From Phycisphaerae bacterium (lineage in GTDB: Bacteria; Planctomycetota; Phycisphaerae; Sedimentisphaerales; UBA12454): a DNA stretch of 42,056 nucleotides. Of the stretch, positions 30,787 through 39,957 are shown in pieces. Every line of letters begins with the position of its first letter. The stretch's first letter is position 1. Under the pieces are notes generated by a model, which had not been told where the DNA came from, ran no database searches, and saw only the letters and a list, made by a program, of their open reading frames with translations. The translations under genes were made by a program, and so were the position numbers. The DNA lies in NCBI GenBank assembly GCA_026386845.1, contig JAPLMW010000060.1, forward strand, positions 1 to 42,056. Direction: 5' to 3'.

Positions 30787-31518
30787 ATGCCGGAGATTAC
30801 TGCCCAGATTAGTTCGACAATTGACGGACTAACTCGTGAATTTGATATCATTGCTCACAATCTGGCCAATGTAAGCACAGTCGGATATAAACGCAGATGC
30901 AACTCATTTTCAAAACTCCTTGCGGCTCAGGAAACAGGAACCATATCGGAAACCGCCAGCGAAGCTGATTTGCATACAGCTTTTGATTTTTCACAGGGCA
31001 GTTTTGTAGAAACCGGCCGAACACTGGATTTTGCTTTATGCGGCAAGGGTTTCTTTGTAGTAGAAACACAAAACGGGCCGCTTTACACCCGTAATGGAAT
31101 GTTCCACCTGAACCAAAATGGACAAATAGTCGATTCTGAGGGCAGGACTATAGCAGGTGAAGCCGGGCCAATTTCCATACCACCCGATGTCGGACTTTCG
31201 CAAGTAAGCGTTTCAAGTAACGGCGCCGTCAGTGCGGCAGGGACAGCGATAGGAAAATTCAAACTCGTGGATTTTAAAGATAATGAAAGCAATCTTATTG
31301 CGGCCGGTCTCAATTGTTTCCAGGCACCGGATGACATAGAACCCCAGCCGACTACGAATTTAATTGTGAAACAGGGTTATCAGGAAGGCTCCAATGTTCA
31401 AATGGTCGAAGAGCTGGTAGATATGATAATGGTGAGCAGGCTTTATGAGGCAAATATGAAATCTATGATGATTGGCAGCGATACTTCAAAGAGTCTTATG
31501 AACGTAGCTATGGGCTGA
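30787..31518 (+). CDS. flgF: FlgF-like proximal rod protein
   Basis: The 243-residue product has the rod/hook family N-terminus (GLTREFDIIAHNLANVSTVG, YKRRCNSFSKLL) and C-terminus (GSNVQMVEELVDMIMVSRLY, then EANMKSM), with the FlgF/G/E core in between (LDFALCGKGFFVVETQNGPL, YTRNGMFHLNQNGQIVDSEG). It lies directly before flgG in the usual order and spacing, so FlgF is preferred to FlgG. It forms part of the rod spanning the periplasm. The gap to the PilZ gene is 10 bases. Confidence 0.9.
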   Translation: MPEITAQISSTIDGLTREFDIIAHNLANVSTVGYKRRCNSFSKLLAAQETGTISETASEADLHTAFDFSQGSFVETGRTLDFALCGKGFFVVETQNGPLYTRNGMFHLNQNGQIVDSEGRTIAGEAGPISIPPDVGLSQVSVSSNGAVSAAGTAIGKFKLVDFKDNESNLIAAGLNCFQAPDDIEPQPTTNLIVKQGYQEGSNVQMVEELVDMIMVSRLYEANMKSMMIGSDTSKSLMNVAMG

Positions 31519-31569
31519 AAATTAATTACTAACATAGAACTTATAAAATGAAAATAAAGGAGTAAAATC

Positions 31570-32355
31570 ATGTTAAAAGCTTTCGCTACTGCGGCAACGG
31601 GCATGAGCGCCCAGCAGATGATGGTGGACGTGACAGCTAATAATCTTGCCAACATCAATACTACGGGCTTCAAACGAAGTCAGATTGATTTCCAGGATTT
31701 ACTTTATGTAAAAATGAGGGAAGCCGGTACAGAAATAGCTTCAGGAATGAAATCTCCCAGCGGCCTGGAAATAGGAAGCGGTGTCCGCCCGGCATCTACA
31801 GAAAAAGTTTTTACCAATGGTGAGTTTGTCAATACCGGCAAGTCATTGGATATAGCTATCGCAGGGGATGGTTTTCTGCAGGTAACTATGCCGGACGGCG
31901 CTACAAAATATACGCGCGATGGTACGCTCCAAAAAGGACCTGACGGACAATTAGTTACAACAACCGGATATCCAATATCACCTGCTATCAGTATTCCGGC
32001 AGAAGCGACAAGTGTCGATATCGCTCCTGACGGCGGTGTCAATGTTACTACCCCTGCCGGAACGTCCACTGTAGGAACTATTCAGTTAGCCAGATTTCCC
32101 AATCCGGCAGGTCTTTCGAGCGAAGGAAACAATCTTCTGGCTGAGACCGCAGCGAGCGGCGCCGCCACGACCGGCACAGCAGGAGCAAATGGATTCGGCG
32201 CCATTCAGTCCGGATTCCTGGAAAAATCCAATGTGCAAATGGTAACCGAACTTGTCAATCTTATCACTGCCCAGCGGGCTTATGAGGTAAACTCCCGCAC
32301 AATAAAGGCCGGGGATGAGATGCTCCGAAATGCAATACAAATAGCAAGCGTTTAA
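31570..32355 (+). CDS. flgG: FlgG, distal rod protein
   Basis: The 261-residue product matches FlgG in length and pattern: ALFxA-type start (LKAFATAATGMSAQQMMVDV), ANNLANINTTGFKRSQIDFQ, the core DIAIAGDGFLQVTMPDGATK, and the C-terminal KSNVQMVTELVNLITAQRAY followed by EVNSRTIKAGDEM. It forms the distal rod inside the P and L rings. Shine-Dalgarno AAAGGAG lies upstream. A short Ala/Thr-rich insert (AETAASGAATTGTAGANG) precedes the final segment. Confidence 0.96.
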   Translation: MLKAFATAATGMSAQQMMVDVTANNLANINTTGFKRSQIDFQDLLYVKMREAGTEIASGMKSPSGLEIGSGVRPASTEKVFTNGEFVNTGKSLDIAIAGDGFLQVTMPDGATKYTRDGTLQKGPDGQLVTTTGYPISPAISIPAEATSVDIAPDGGVNVTTPAGTSTVGTIQLARFPNPAGLSSEGNNLLAETAASGAATTGTAGANGFGAIQSGFLEKSNVQMVTELVNLITAQRAYEVNSRTIKAGDEMLRNAIQIASV

Positions 32356-32368
32356 ACAAGGGTTGACT

Positions 32369-33349
32369 ATGAAAAATATGACAATTAGCATTATCTTAAC
32401 GGTTTTTTTGCTGATACCGGCCGGCAGCAACGCCAATACTGAACAAAGTAGTTCTGCTTTACAGATTTATCTGCCAAGGGAGGTTACCATCGAAAGCAAT
32501 GCACCGAATCTTGGGCAGGTGGCCATAATACGTGGCGATGAATTGCTTACGGCCAAGGCAGAGAAGGTCGCCTTGGGGTGTATTTCAGCGCCGGGTCAAA
32601 AAATTACTGTTGACAGAGCAATAATACTCAGCAGATTGGCTTGCAGTGGAATCCCTGCATCCCAAGTGACATTAACTGGTGCGGAACAAATAACGGTATT
32701 CCAGCAATATCAAATTATCAAAGGCGACGAATTCGTAGAAAAGGCACTGGTCTTTTTGAAAAACAACCCGCCGGCGGTTTCGATTTGTCAATACAATCCG
32801 ATACGAACACCTCAAGATTTAATTCTGTCCGAAACAAGCGAAGACATAAGATTATCCCCCTGCCTTGCAAATAGTAACATAAAAAACCAGGCGAAGGTTC
32901 TTGTTTCTGTATTTTCCGGTGACAAAGAGATAGGAGCTCGCGAAGTAATGTTTTTCCTGAAATATAACTGCCGCAGAGCGGTAGCACTGATTGACATTCC
33001 GCAAGGGGCAGTTATCAGCCCGGAAAATGCAAAGGTAGAAAATACCGCGTCAAACAATCCCGAGCCTGCCAATTGGATTGCACCATATGGATTTATAGCC
33101 AACCGTCAATTGTCGGCAAACACTGTGATTTCTGCGGATATGGTAAGTCCTGTCAAACCACAGATTTTGCTGAAACGCAACCAAACCGTAATTATTAAAT
33201 TTGACAGGCTTGGGCTTCTTGTTACAGCCATCGGAAGAGCTTTGCAGGACGGACAAGTCGGTGAATACATAAAAGTGCAGAATGTGGATTCACAGCGAGT
33301 AATCATGGCTAAGGTTAATGAAGATGGAAGCGTGGAACCCGTTTTTTAA
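32369..33349 (+). CDS. flgA: FlgA, P-ring assembly chaperone
   Basis: The ATG at 32369 is preferred to the in-frame TTG at 32363. The 326-residue product has a signal peptide (ending SNA, about residue 22), an N-terminal beta region and a C-terminal SAF domain (about 205-265, RRAVALIDIPQGAVISPENA, RQLSANTVISADMV) followed by the FlgA end domain (LLKRNQTVIIKF, GEYIKVQNVDSQRVIMAKV). FlgA helps FlgI form the P ring in the periplasm. It is somewhat longer than E. coli FlgA (about 220 residues). The gap to flgG is 13 bases. Confidence 0.92.
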   Translation: MKNMTISIILTVFLLIPAGSNANTEQSSSALQIYLPREVTIESNAPNLGQVAIIRGDELLTAKAEKVALGCISAPGQKITVDRAIILSRLACSGIPASQVTLTGAEQITVFQQYQIIKGDEFVEKALVFLKNNPPAVSICQYNPIRTPQDLILSETSEDIRLSPCLANSNIKNQAKVLVSVFSGDKEIGAREVMFFLKYNCRRAVALIDIPQGAVISPENAKVENTASNNPEPANWIAPYGFIANRQLSANTVISADMVSPVKPQILLKRNQTVIIKFDRLGLLVTAIGRALQDGQVGEYIKVQNVDSQRVIMAKVNEDGSVEPVF

Positions 33350-33360
33350 AAGGTGAAACA

Positions 33361-34008
33361 ATGAATAATAGAATAATCTTTTCGTTTATTTTAATCTTTT
33401 TTGTTTTTTGCGCTGTAGACCGTTCGCAGGCAAATTCCATCTGGTCCAAAAGAGACCAGAACAAGAAAGATTTGTATGCTGACGACAAAGCACGCCATAT
33501 AGGCGACGTTTTGACTATTACTATAAGTGAAGCAAGTAAGGTTGATAACAAGCAAAATAGAAATTTAAGTAAAGAAACCGCAAGAAGCGCTAATTTCGAT
33601 GGACAACTGGGAATCGTATCTTCCACTGCGGCTGGTGCGACAACTAAAAACTATCTGCCGCGAATGCCGGGTATCAATCTGACTGCTGAATCCAGTAATA
33701 CCATGGATAGCAAGGCAGATTATAAAGATGAGCGCAAATTTATCGACTCAATCACTGTAGTGGTCGTGGATATCATGCCAAACAATAACCTTGTAGTCAT
33801 GGGAACCCGCAGCCGGGAAATTGCAGGTGATAAACAGGTCATTCAGGTAAGCGGGATAGTGAGACCAAGCGATATTGCGTATAACAATACTATCAAGAGC
33901 GAACAAATTGCGAATTTTTCCATCATAACGCGAAATACAGGCATTGCTGCAGATTTTAGCAAACCAGGCTGGCTTGGGAGAATATTCGATGTTTTTTGGC
34001 CGTTCTAA
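33361..34008 (+). CDS. flgH: FlgH, L-ring protein
   Basis: The 215-residue product has the FlgH pattern: ANSIWSKRDQNKKDLYADDK, ARHIGDVLTITISEAS, ERKFIDSITVVVVDIMPNNN followed by LVVMGTRSREI, and VIQVSGIVRPSDIAYNNTIK. It forms the outer-membrane L ring. FlgH is usually a lipoprotein, but here the signal ends IFFVFCAVDRSQANS, where the residue before Cys is Phe, so there is no lipobox; cleavage after SQA by signal peptidase I is more likely. It lies between flgA and flgI, as is common. Confidence 0.95.
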   Translation: MNNRIIFSFILIFFVFCAVDRSQANSIWSKRDQNKKDLYADDKARHIGDVLTITISEASKVDNKQNRNLSKETARSANFDGQLGIVSSTAAGATTKNYLPRMPGINLTAESSNTMDSKADYKDERKFIDSITVVVVDIMPNNNLVVMGTRSREIAGDKQVIQVSGIVRPSDIAYNNTIKSEQIANFSIITRNTGIAADFSKPGWLGRIFDVFWPF

Positions 34009-34047
34009 CTATGAAATACTATACGACTATTTTGAAAGTGTAAGCTT

Positions 34048-35166
34048 ATGAAATCTCGATTAATTCTTTTACTCATAATTCTGCTAAGTGTGGTCAAAAT
34101 TGCCCCATGTCAGCGAATAAAGGATGTCGTTGATATCCAGGGAATTCGCGGCAACCCGCTTACCGGTATTGGACTTGTCGTAGGACTGGCTGGTACCGGC
34201 GACAGCTCACTGCCGTCACAACAGATGCTTGCGAATATACTTAAAGATGCGGGACAGGTTCTTACTCCTACCGATTTTACCGGCAAAAATGTTGCGTTAG
34301 TGGCGGTTACAGCAGAACTGGGGCCATTCGCCCGTGTTGGGTCACAAATTTCTGTTACTGTTTCTTCTATGGGTGATGCCAAAAGTCTTCAAGGCGGAAG
34401 ACTTTTGCCTACACTTTTGAAAGGTCTTGATGGTAAAAGTTTGCTTGACGGCCAGGTGTATGCCGTTGCCCAGGGCGCGGTTTCGATTGCAGGCTGGACA
34501 GCATCCGGAGATAAAGCTTCAATTACAAAAAATCACCAGGCGGCTGGAGAGGCGGTCGCAATAGTTGAACAAGAAGAAATAGCCACTTTTGTCGAATATA
34601 TTGCAGATCAGAGGTTTGTCACACTTAATCTTAGAAATGTGGATTTTTCAACCGCTGAGCAAATCGGCAAAACCATTAATCAAATTTATCCCGATAGTGC
34701 CGCAGCAATTGATGCCGGTACTATCAGGGTCAAAGTCCCGAATGAAATCAGCCAGGAAGGTATAGCAGGGTTTATTGATAATATTACAAAGCCCGAAGTC
34801 AAGGTGGATGTTCCTGCAATAGTGGTTGTTAACGAGCGCACCGGCACTATTGTGGTGGGCGAAAACGTTGGTATATCGTCTGTGGCGATTTCCCAGGGCA
34901 GCCTGACCGTGAAAATAAGAGAAAGGGATGATGTTTCTCAGCCGACAACGCCATTTACTGAGAATGCGACGACAGAAGTTACTCAGGTCACAGACATAGC
35001 CGTTAAAGAAAAAACAGGCGTTCTGATTCCTATGCCCCGGACAGTTACCGTTGCGGAACTTGCCAATACTCTTAACGCGATAGGAGCGACACCGACAGAC
35101 CTTATAGCAATATTTCACGCTTTGAAAAAAGCCGGCGCCCTTCAGGCCAAGCTGGAAATAATGTAG
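34048..35166 (+). CDS. flgI: FlgI, P-ring protein
   Basis: The 372-residue product is full length for FlgI. After a signal peptide (about residues 1-21) it starts with the strongly conserved RIKDVVDIQGIRGNPLTGIG LVVGLAGTGDS region, and continues with NVALVAVTAELGPFARVGSQ and VVNERTGTIVVGENVGIS. It assembles, with FlgA, as the P ring around the rod in the peptidoglycan layer. The flgJ-like gene follows 10 bases later. Confidence 0.97.
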   Translation: MKSRLILLLIILLSVVKIAPCQRIKDVVDIQGIRGNPLTGIGLVVGLAGTGDSSLPSQQMLANILKDAGQVLTPTDFTGKNVALVAVTAELGPFARVGSQISVTVSSMGDAKSLQGGRLLPTLLKGLDGKSLLDGQVYAVAQGAVSIAGWTASGDKASITKNHQAAGEAVAIVEQEEIATFVEYIADQRFVTLNLRNVDFSTAEQIGKTINQIYPDSAAAIDAGTIRVKVPNEISQEGIAGFIDNITKPEVKVDVPAIVVVNERTGTIVVGENVGISSVAISQGSLTVKIRERDDVSQPTTPFTENATTEVTQVTDIAVKEKTGVLIPMPRTVTVAELANTLNAIGATPTDLIAIFHALKKAGALQAKLEIM

Positions 35167-35176
35167 GAACGATTTA

Positions 35177-35521
35177 ATGGATATCGCCAATTTAATATCG
35201 ACCGGAGCAGTTCAACAGTCAATACCGCTGGAACAGACGAAAATAGCAGATGACGCGTCAGAAGCGAAAAAACAACAGTACGCCAAGGATTTTGAATCTG
35301 TTTTGATTAACAAATTACTTGATGAAATGAAAAATACCATCGGAGACTGGAGTGATGAAAAAGACGGGGCTGGCCAGCAGATTGACGGCATATTCTGGCT
35401 GTACCTGGCTCGTGATATCGCAGACAAAGGCGGCTTTGGAATGTGGAAGGATATATACAAGATTATGACCGATTCAGAACATCAAAATACAACACCAGAA
35501 TTGATAGATAACAAATTATGA
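35177..35521 (+). CDS. flgJ: FlgJ-like rod-binding protein without muramidase domain
   Basis: The 114-residue product corresponds only to the N-terminal rod-binding domain of FlgJ (KKQQYAKDFESVLINKLLDE, MKNTIGDWSDEKDGAGQQID, LARDIADKGGFGMWKDIYKI). The C-terminal peptidoglycan hydrolase domain of enterobacterial FlgJ is absent, as in many other phyla, so a separate enzyme must open the wall for the rod. It overlaps flgN by 4 bases (ATGA). Confidence 0.88.
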   Translation: MDIANLISTGAVQQSIPLEQTKIADDASEAKKQQYAKDFESVLINKLLDEMKNTIGDWSDEKDGAGQQIDGIFWLYLARDIADKGGFGMWKDIYKIMTDSEHQNTTPELIDNKL

Positions 35522-36039
35522 GAAAAGCGACGATTGAAATAGAAGATAAAGTTGACCAGCTGCTGGTTGTTCTTGATAAGGATATCCAGCATATCCAGGA
35601 TAGCCTGTCAAGGTTGAATGATTTGCGTGGTTCGGTTGTCAAGCGAGATGAGGTTTCTTTGCGTAAACTGCTTGAAAGTATTCAATCTGAATCAAACAGT
35701 TACGAAGAAAATGAACTGAAACGGCGATTGCTGCGAAAAGAACTGGCAACTGCTTTGGACTGCGGTTTGGCGCAAATGACATTATCCAGACTTGAAACTG
35801 AGTTATCCGGAGAGAAAAAAACCGAAATAACCCGGAGAAAGACAAATCTACAAACATTAACCAGGAAACTTAAGAAAGAACATTCAAGTACGGCAATGCT
35901 TTTGTCGGATTGTGCCAGGTTCAACAGCGTGCTTTTAAAAAGTGTTCTCGAATTTGGACAGGCAGGAACAATTACATACAGTCCCAGAGGTCTTGCCGAG
36001 CGCCAAACCAACTCGGCTTTTATGAATTTACAATTTTAA
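35518..36039 (+). CDS. flgN: FlgN-like export chaperone for FlgK/FlgL
   Basis: The 173-residue product is nearly all helix, with the FlgN pattern of long N-terminal helices (VDQLLVVLDKDIQHIQDSLS, LRKLLESIQSESNSYEENEL) and the typical end TITYSPRGLAERQTNSAF, where the family has 'tYs..G'. FlgN escorts the hook-filament junction proteins FlgK and FlgL to the export gate. The genes for both clients follow directly downstream, and the start overlaps the flgJ stop by 4 bases. Confidence 0.85.
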   Translation: MRKATIEIEDKVDQLLVVLDKDIQHIQDSLSRLNDLRGSVVKRDEVSLRKLLESIQSESNSYEENELKRRLLRKELATALDCGLAQMTLSRLETELSGEKKTEITRRKTNLQTLTRKLKKEHSSTAMLLSDCARFNSVLLKSVLEFGQAGTITYSPRGLAERQTNSAFMNLQF

Positions 36040-36067
36040 TAAATTACTGTTTAAGCGGATTTAAGAG

Positions 36068-38053
36068 ATGTCAGATTTCAGTATAGGTCTTAGCGGTCTT
36101 AACGCTGCCCAGAAGGCACTTGATACAATCGGCAATAATATTGCAAATGCAGCTACCGAGGGTTACCACCGCCAGAGAATAGAGTTCACGCCGGCCTATT
36201 CATCTCAACAGGGCTCTACTCTGATTGGCGGAGGCGTAGATGTCAGTAACATAAGAAGGATGATCGATAATCTCCTGGAACAGGAAATACTTCGGCAGCA
36301 GTCAGCGTCAGGGCAGGTTTCGCAGGAATCCAACACGCTGCGTATGATTGAAAACGCGTTCGGAGAGCTTTCCTCAGAGGACAGCGGTTTGAACGCAGCA
36401 ATAGATAAGTTTTTCAATTCATTGCAGGACATTAGCGCCAATCCGACAGATATTATCCGGCAAAATCAGATTGTCAGTGATGCAAACGCAATGGCTGGTC
36501 AATTTAGAACACTGGGAGAACTTTTGACGACGGTGGAAACGCAAATCAGATCAGAAACTGAAAACACCGTTGATTCCATCAATGCGCTTACAACCCAGAT
36601 TGCCGAATTCAACCAGAAGATCGAATCCGTTAAGATGGTCGGTGGGAATGCCAATACCATGAGCGACAAGAGGGATCAGTGCATATCAGACCTGTCCGAG
36701 TTAATAGGCATTCAGACGGTGAGCAGAGAAAATGGCATAATTGATATCACTACCGGCGGAATCCCGCTGGTAATAGGTTCTTCTTCCAGTGAACTGGAGT
36801 CCGGGGTTGACGCGAATGCCGATTTGGGTATTTCTATTGCAGGTGCATCCAATTACATCACAGACATTCAAGGCGGAAAACTTGGCGGATTACTGTCGCT
36901 AAAAAATGATGTTGTCTCTGATATTCACGATAACCTGGATTCTATAGCCGTCGCAATAATACAACAAATAAATCAATACCATGTTCAGGGGGTTGGTTCG
37001 GAAGGTTCTTTTACCAGTTTAACCAGCCAGACTAACACAAGCGAGGATTTGGCGGATTTTACCAATGTGACGACCGGCTATACATATATCCGAGTTACGA
37101 AAATCAGCGATGGCACAGTAGTCAGAACCGCCATCCCTGTCCTGCAGGATGCTTCATCTGATACTCTAACCGAGATAGCCGGCTTTATTACTGCCAGTGT
37201 CGCCAATGTGACAGCTTCTGTGAATTCTTCAAATCAACTGACTATTTCGGCCGACAGCGGCTATGAATTCGATTTTCTCCCTGCGGTACTGCCGAGCCCT
37301 GAAACTGCGGATATTAATTTCAATGGGACATCAGACCCGACTGTAAGCGTATCAGGTATTTATACAGGCAGCTCAAACGATACTTTGACATTTACGGTTT
37401 CCGGCACAGGAAATGTCGGAGTTGAGGATTCCCTCACAATTACAGTAAAAGACAGCGACTTAAATACAATCGATATAATTAGTATTGGTTCCGGTTATGC
37501 CGCAGGCGATAAAATTGATATTGGCAATACCGGAATCCAAATAGCTCTCAGTATCGGTGACCTGGTTAATGGAGATTCGTTCAGCCTCGATGTTTTGGGG
37601 AACTCAGATACTTCGGGGTTATTGTCAGCCGTTGGGATTAACACCTTTTTTTCCGGCATTAGCGCGACAGATATGGCTGTTTGTTCGGATATAGCGGATA
37701 ATCCCAGACGAGTGGCAACGGCTCTCGGGGCAGAGATGACTGACAATACTAATGCTGTGCGAATGGCAGATATTAAGAATAATGCTCTCAGCGATTTAGA
37801 CAACCTGACGTGCGGAGAATTCTATCGCAAGCTGATTACTGATATTGGTCAGCAGCTATCGGTTAAACAGATGCGACAGGACAATATCGAGAATATAGTG
37901 CTAAATCTTACAAACCAGCAAAGCGAAACAAGCGGCGTTGACATTAACGATGAAGCAGCACAGTTGCTGATTTTTCAACAGATGTTTCAGGCAATGGCAA
38001 AATATATGACTACAATTAACGCAACAATATCAAGTATTATGGAAATAATATAA
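36068..38053 (+). CDS. flgK: FlgK, hook-filament junction protein 1
   Basis: The 661-residue product has the FlgK ends: FSIGLSGLNAAQKALDTIGN, NIANAATEGYHRQRIEFTPA at the start and ETSGVDINDEAAQLLIFQQM followed by FQAMAKYMTTINATI at the end. A middle region (about 415-535) adds a beta module with a SVSGIYTGSSNDTLTFTVSG start and the repeat-like IGSGYAAGDKIDIGNTGI. FlgK is the first junction layer between hook and filament. It is longer than the 550 residues usual in enterobacteria. A 28-base gap precedes flgL. Confidence 0.95.
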   Translation: MSDFSIGLSGLNAAQKALDTIGNNIANAATEGYHRQRIEFTPAYSSQQGSTLIGGGVDVSNIRRMIDNLLEQEILRQQSASGQVSQESNTLRMIENAFGELSSEDSGLNAAIDKFFNSLQDISANPTDIIRQNQIVSDANAMAGQFRTLGELLTTVETQIRSETENTVDSINALTTQIAEFNQKIESVKMVGGNANTMSDKRDQCISDLSELIGIQTVSRENGIIDITTGGIPLVIGSSSSELESGVDANADLGISIAGASNYITDIQGGKLGGLLSLKNDVVSDIHDNLDSIAVAIIQQINQYHVQGVGSEGSFTSLTSQTNTSEDLADFTNVTTGYTYIRVTKISDGTVVRTAIPVLQDASSDTLTEIAGFITASVANVTASVNSSNQLTISADSGYEFDFLPAVLPSPETADINFNGTSDPTVSVSGIYTGSSNDTLTFTVSGTGNVGVEDSLTITVKDSDLNTIDIISIGSGYAAGDKIDIGNTGIQIALSIGDLVNGDSFSLDVLGNSDTSGLLSAVGINTFFSGISATDMAVCSDIADNPRRVATALGAEMTDNTNAVRMADIKNNALSDLDNLTCGEFYRKLITDIGQQLSVKQMRQDNIENIVLNLTNQQSETSGVDINDEAAQLLIFQQMFQAMAKYMTTINATISSIMEII

Positions 38054-38081
38054 ACGGTGTCTGTTTATTTCAAGGAAATCT

Positions 38082-39269
38082 ATGAGCGGAATACTGAACA
38101 GCATTTACAATAATACCAGCTTCGCTTTGCATCTGCACGCCGATGCGATTGGAGCATTACAAGAACAGGTATCCACCGGCTCGCGTATAAATCGAGCCTC
38201 AGATGACCCGTCCGCCGCTTATCAGGTTTTAGGACTGAACTCTCAAAAAAGGTCTCTGCAAAATTATATGGATAATATTTCCGAGATAAGCAGCATACTG
38301 GAGACTTCCACCGCTATCATCCAGACTATGGCATCAGCAATTTCACAGACAAGGGTAAGCATGAATCAGATTCTCAGCGGCACATACGATGAAACAGGAC
38401 GCCAGAGGCTTGCAGAACAAATCAACGATACATTGGAACAGATGGTTTCTTTGGCTAATACTCAAAATCTGGGCCAATATATTTTTGGCGGAGGTAATAC
38501 AAGTTCAGCGCCGTATGCGGTACAGCGCACCAGCGGAGAAATCACAAGCGTAACCTATCAAGGCAGTTCTCAACAGCGAAATATAGAAGTAGCTCCCGGG
38601 GTTCAATCCAGCGCTTACTATGCAGGCGAAGACGTTTTTTGTTCCGACAACCGGGATACGCCGGAGTTTCTGGGCGATACCGGTGCCGCTGCCGGCTCGG
38701 GAACATCGAGCGTTAAAGGCAATATCTGGCTGACGGTAACCTATGATGGCAGCCATTATAACCTTTCTATTGACGATGGAGCTACTACAGTGGATGTTGG
38801 GGATGCTTCAGACCCGAGCAATGTTGCTGTTACAAATTCAAGCGGACAAGTATTGTATGTAGATGCTACAAATATAAACAGCACCGGTGTAAATATGGTT
38901 AGTGTTCCAGGGACCTGCGATATATTTAACACTCTTATTACCGTCAGGGATTTATTGAAAAATGAAAGAGGACTTTCGGATGCCCAATTATCGCAGTTCA
39001 GGAGCGGTTTATCGGATTCATTGGACGAGACATATAACCTTCTGGTGGAAAAAGAAACTTCCATAGGATCTAAAATCGGATTTATCGATAACCTTAAAAA
39101 CTCTCTTGAGAATATAAAGAACAATACCGAGGATGAGGCCACTATATTACAGGAGGCTGATATTGCCCAGCTCGCTATAGATATTACACGGCGCGAGACT
39201 CTATACCAAATGTCGCTGGCGGTAGCCGGAAGACTCATGTCTATGTCCCTTTTGGATTTCATTCAATAG
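38082..39269 (+). CDS. flgL: FlgL, hook-filament junction protein 3
   Basis: The 395-residue product has flagellin-like D0/D1 ends: QEQVSTGSRINRASDDPSAA YQVLGL near the start and ILQEADIAQLAIDITRRETL YQMSLAV near the end. The order after flgK and the length (flagellins and FlgL are both near 300-400) favour FlgL over flagellin, as does NLGQYIFGGGNTSSAPYAV, a motif of FlgL ('l..g.ylFsG....t.Pf'). It forms the second junction layer and is probably the last gene transcribed from the hook operon. Confidence 0.92.
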   Translation: MSGILNSIYNNTSFALHLHADAIGALQEQVSTGSRINRASDDPSAAYQVLGLNSQKRSLQNYMDNISEISSILETSTAIIQTMASAISQTRVSMNQILSGTYDETGRQRLAEQINDTLEQMVSLANTQNLGQYIFGGGNTSSAPYAVQRTSGEITSVTYQGSSQQRNIEVAPGVQSSAYYAGEDVFCSDNRDTPEFLGDTGAAAGSGTSSVKGNIWLTVTYDGSHYNLSIDDGATTVDVGDASDPSNVAVTNSSGQVLYVDATNINSTGVNMVSVPGTCDIFNTLITVRDLLKNERGLSDAQLSQFRSGLSDSLDETYNLLVEKETSIGSKIGFIDNLKNSLENIKNNTEDEATILQEADIAQLAIDITRRETLYQMSLAVAGRLMSMSLLDFIQ

Positions 39270-39375
39270 TTAAAGAGAAATGCTTATGGTTTATTCGTGC
39301 GATAATCTGTTCAATATCTTTACAAATTTCGCGGGCAGAGCCGTGGAATCGCACAAAAAACGTCTTTGTAATCTA

Positions 39376-39392
39376 TTGGCACAAAATTTGCG
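39376..39392 (+). promoter_or_regulatory. Sigma-54 promoter of the TPR / FliT-like genes
   Basis: TTGGCACAAAATTTGCG contains TGGCAC, 5 bases and TTGC (39388-39391), a perfect -24/-12 element in the 160-base gap after flgL. The expected start is near 39403, 27 bases before the GTG at 39430. Confidence 0.85.
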
Positions 39393-39429
39393 TATAGTAA
39401 GCTTATAAGAAATATAGGGAGTATTACAA

Positions 39430-39927
39430 GTGGCAATAAAGACAAATTCGAAGAAAAGCCAGAATAATCACCAGAAAGCCCTGGAATCAGCCGAGGCCGG
39501 CAAACACGAGGAAGCCCTTGGGTATATGCAAGAATATCTTAGTTCATCGCCAAACGATGCGGAAGCCCTGAACGATGCCGGAGCGATTCTTCATTGCCTG
39601 AACCGCTCAGACGAAGCCATCAAGCACCTTGTAAAAGCAAGAAGTTTACAGCCTGACTCGGCAGAAATTATCTGGAATTTGTCTGAAACATATCTTGCCG
39701 CCGATAAACCGAAGGAAGCAATGGAACTCTTTGACGATATGGAACGGATGGGCATATTGAACGCAGATGTACTTAACAGGACCGCTGATATATTGCTAAA
39801 TACCGGCAATCTATCCGATGCCCTCAAGATGCTGCATCGGTCATTGGAGCTTTCACCAAATCAGGAAATTCTTCAGCCAATGATTGAAGTAATTCGCCAC
39901 AGAATGGTTAAGAACAGCCGCGAATGA
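39430..39927 (+). CDS. Soluble TPR protein 1
   Basis: The 165-residue product starts with GTG after AGGGAG. It has no signal peptide and consists of tetratricopeptide repeats (KALESAEAGKHEEALGYMQE, YLSSSPNDAEALNDAGAILH, LNRSDEAIKHLVKARSLQPD, PKEAMELFDDMERMG, NLSDALKMLHRSLELSPN). It is first in a short sigma-54-driven group with a second TPR gene and a FliT-like gene. A cytoplasmic role as adaptor or chaperone helper for flagellar export is inferred from the neighbours; no name is recognised. Confidence 0.85.
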   Translation: MAIKTNSKKSQNNHQKALESAEAGKHEEALGYMQEYLSSSPNDAEALNDAGAILHCLNRSDEAIKHLVKARSLQPDSAEIIWNLSETYLAADKPKEAMELFDDMERMGILNADVLNRTADILLNTGNLSDALKMLHRSLELSPNQEILQPMIEVIRHRMVKNSRE

Positions 39928-39957
39928 AGATACAAACTCAAAGGAAGCAAATCAGCT

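Noticed and set aside
38082-39269. Calling this gene flagellin
   Set aside because: The flgK neighbour, the YIFGG motif and the absence of a long variable flagellin core favour FlgL.
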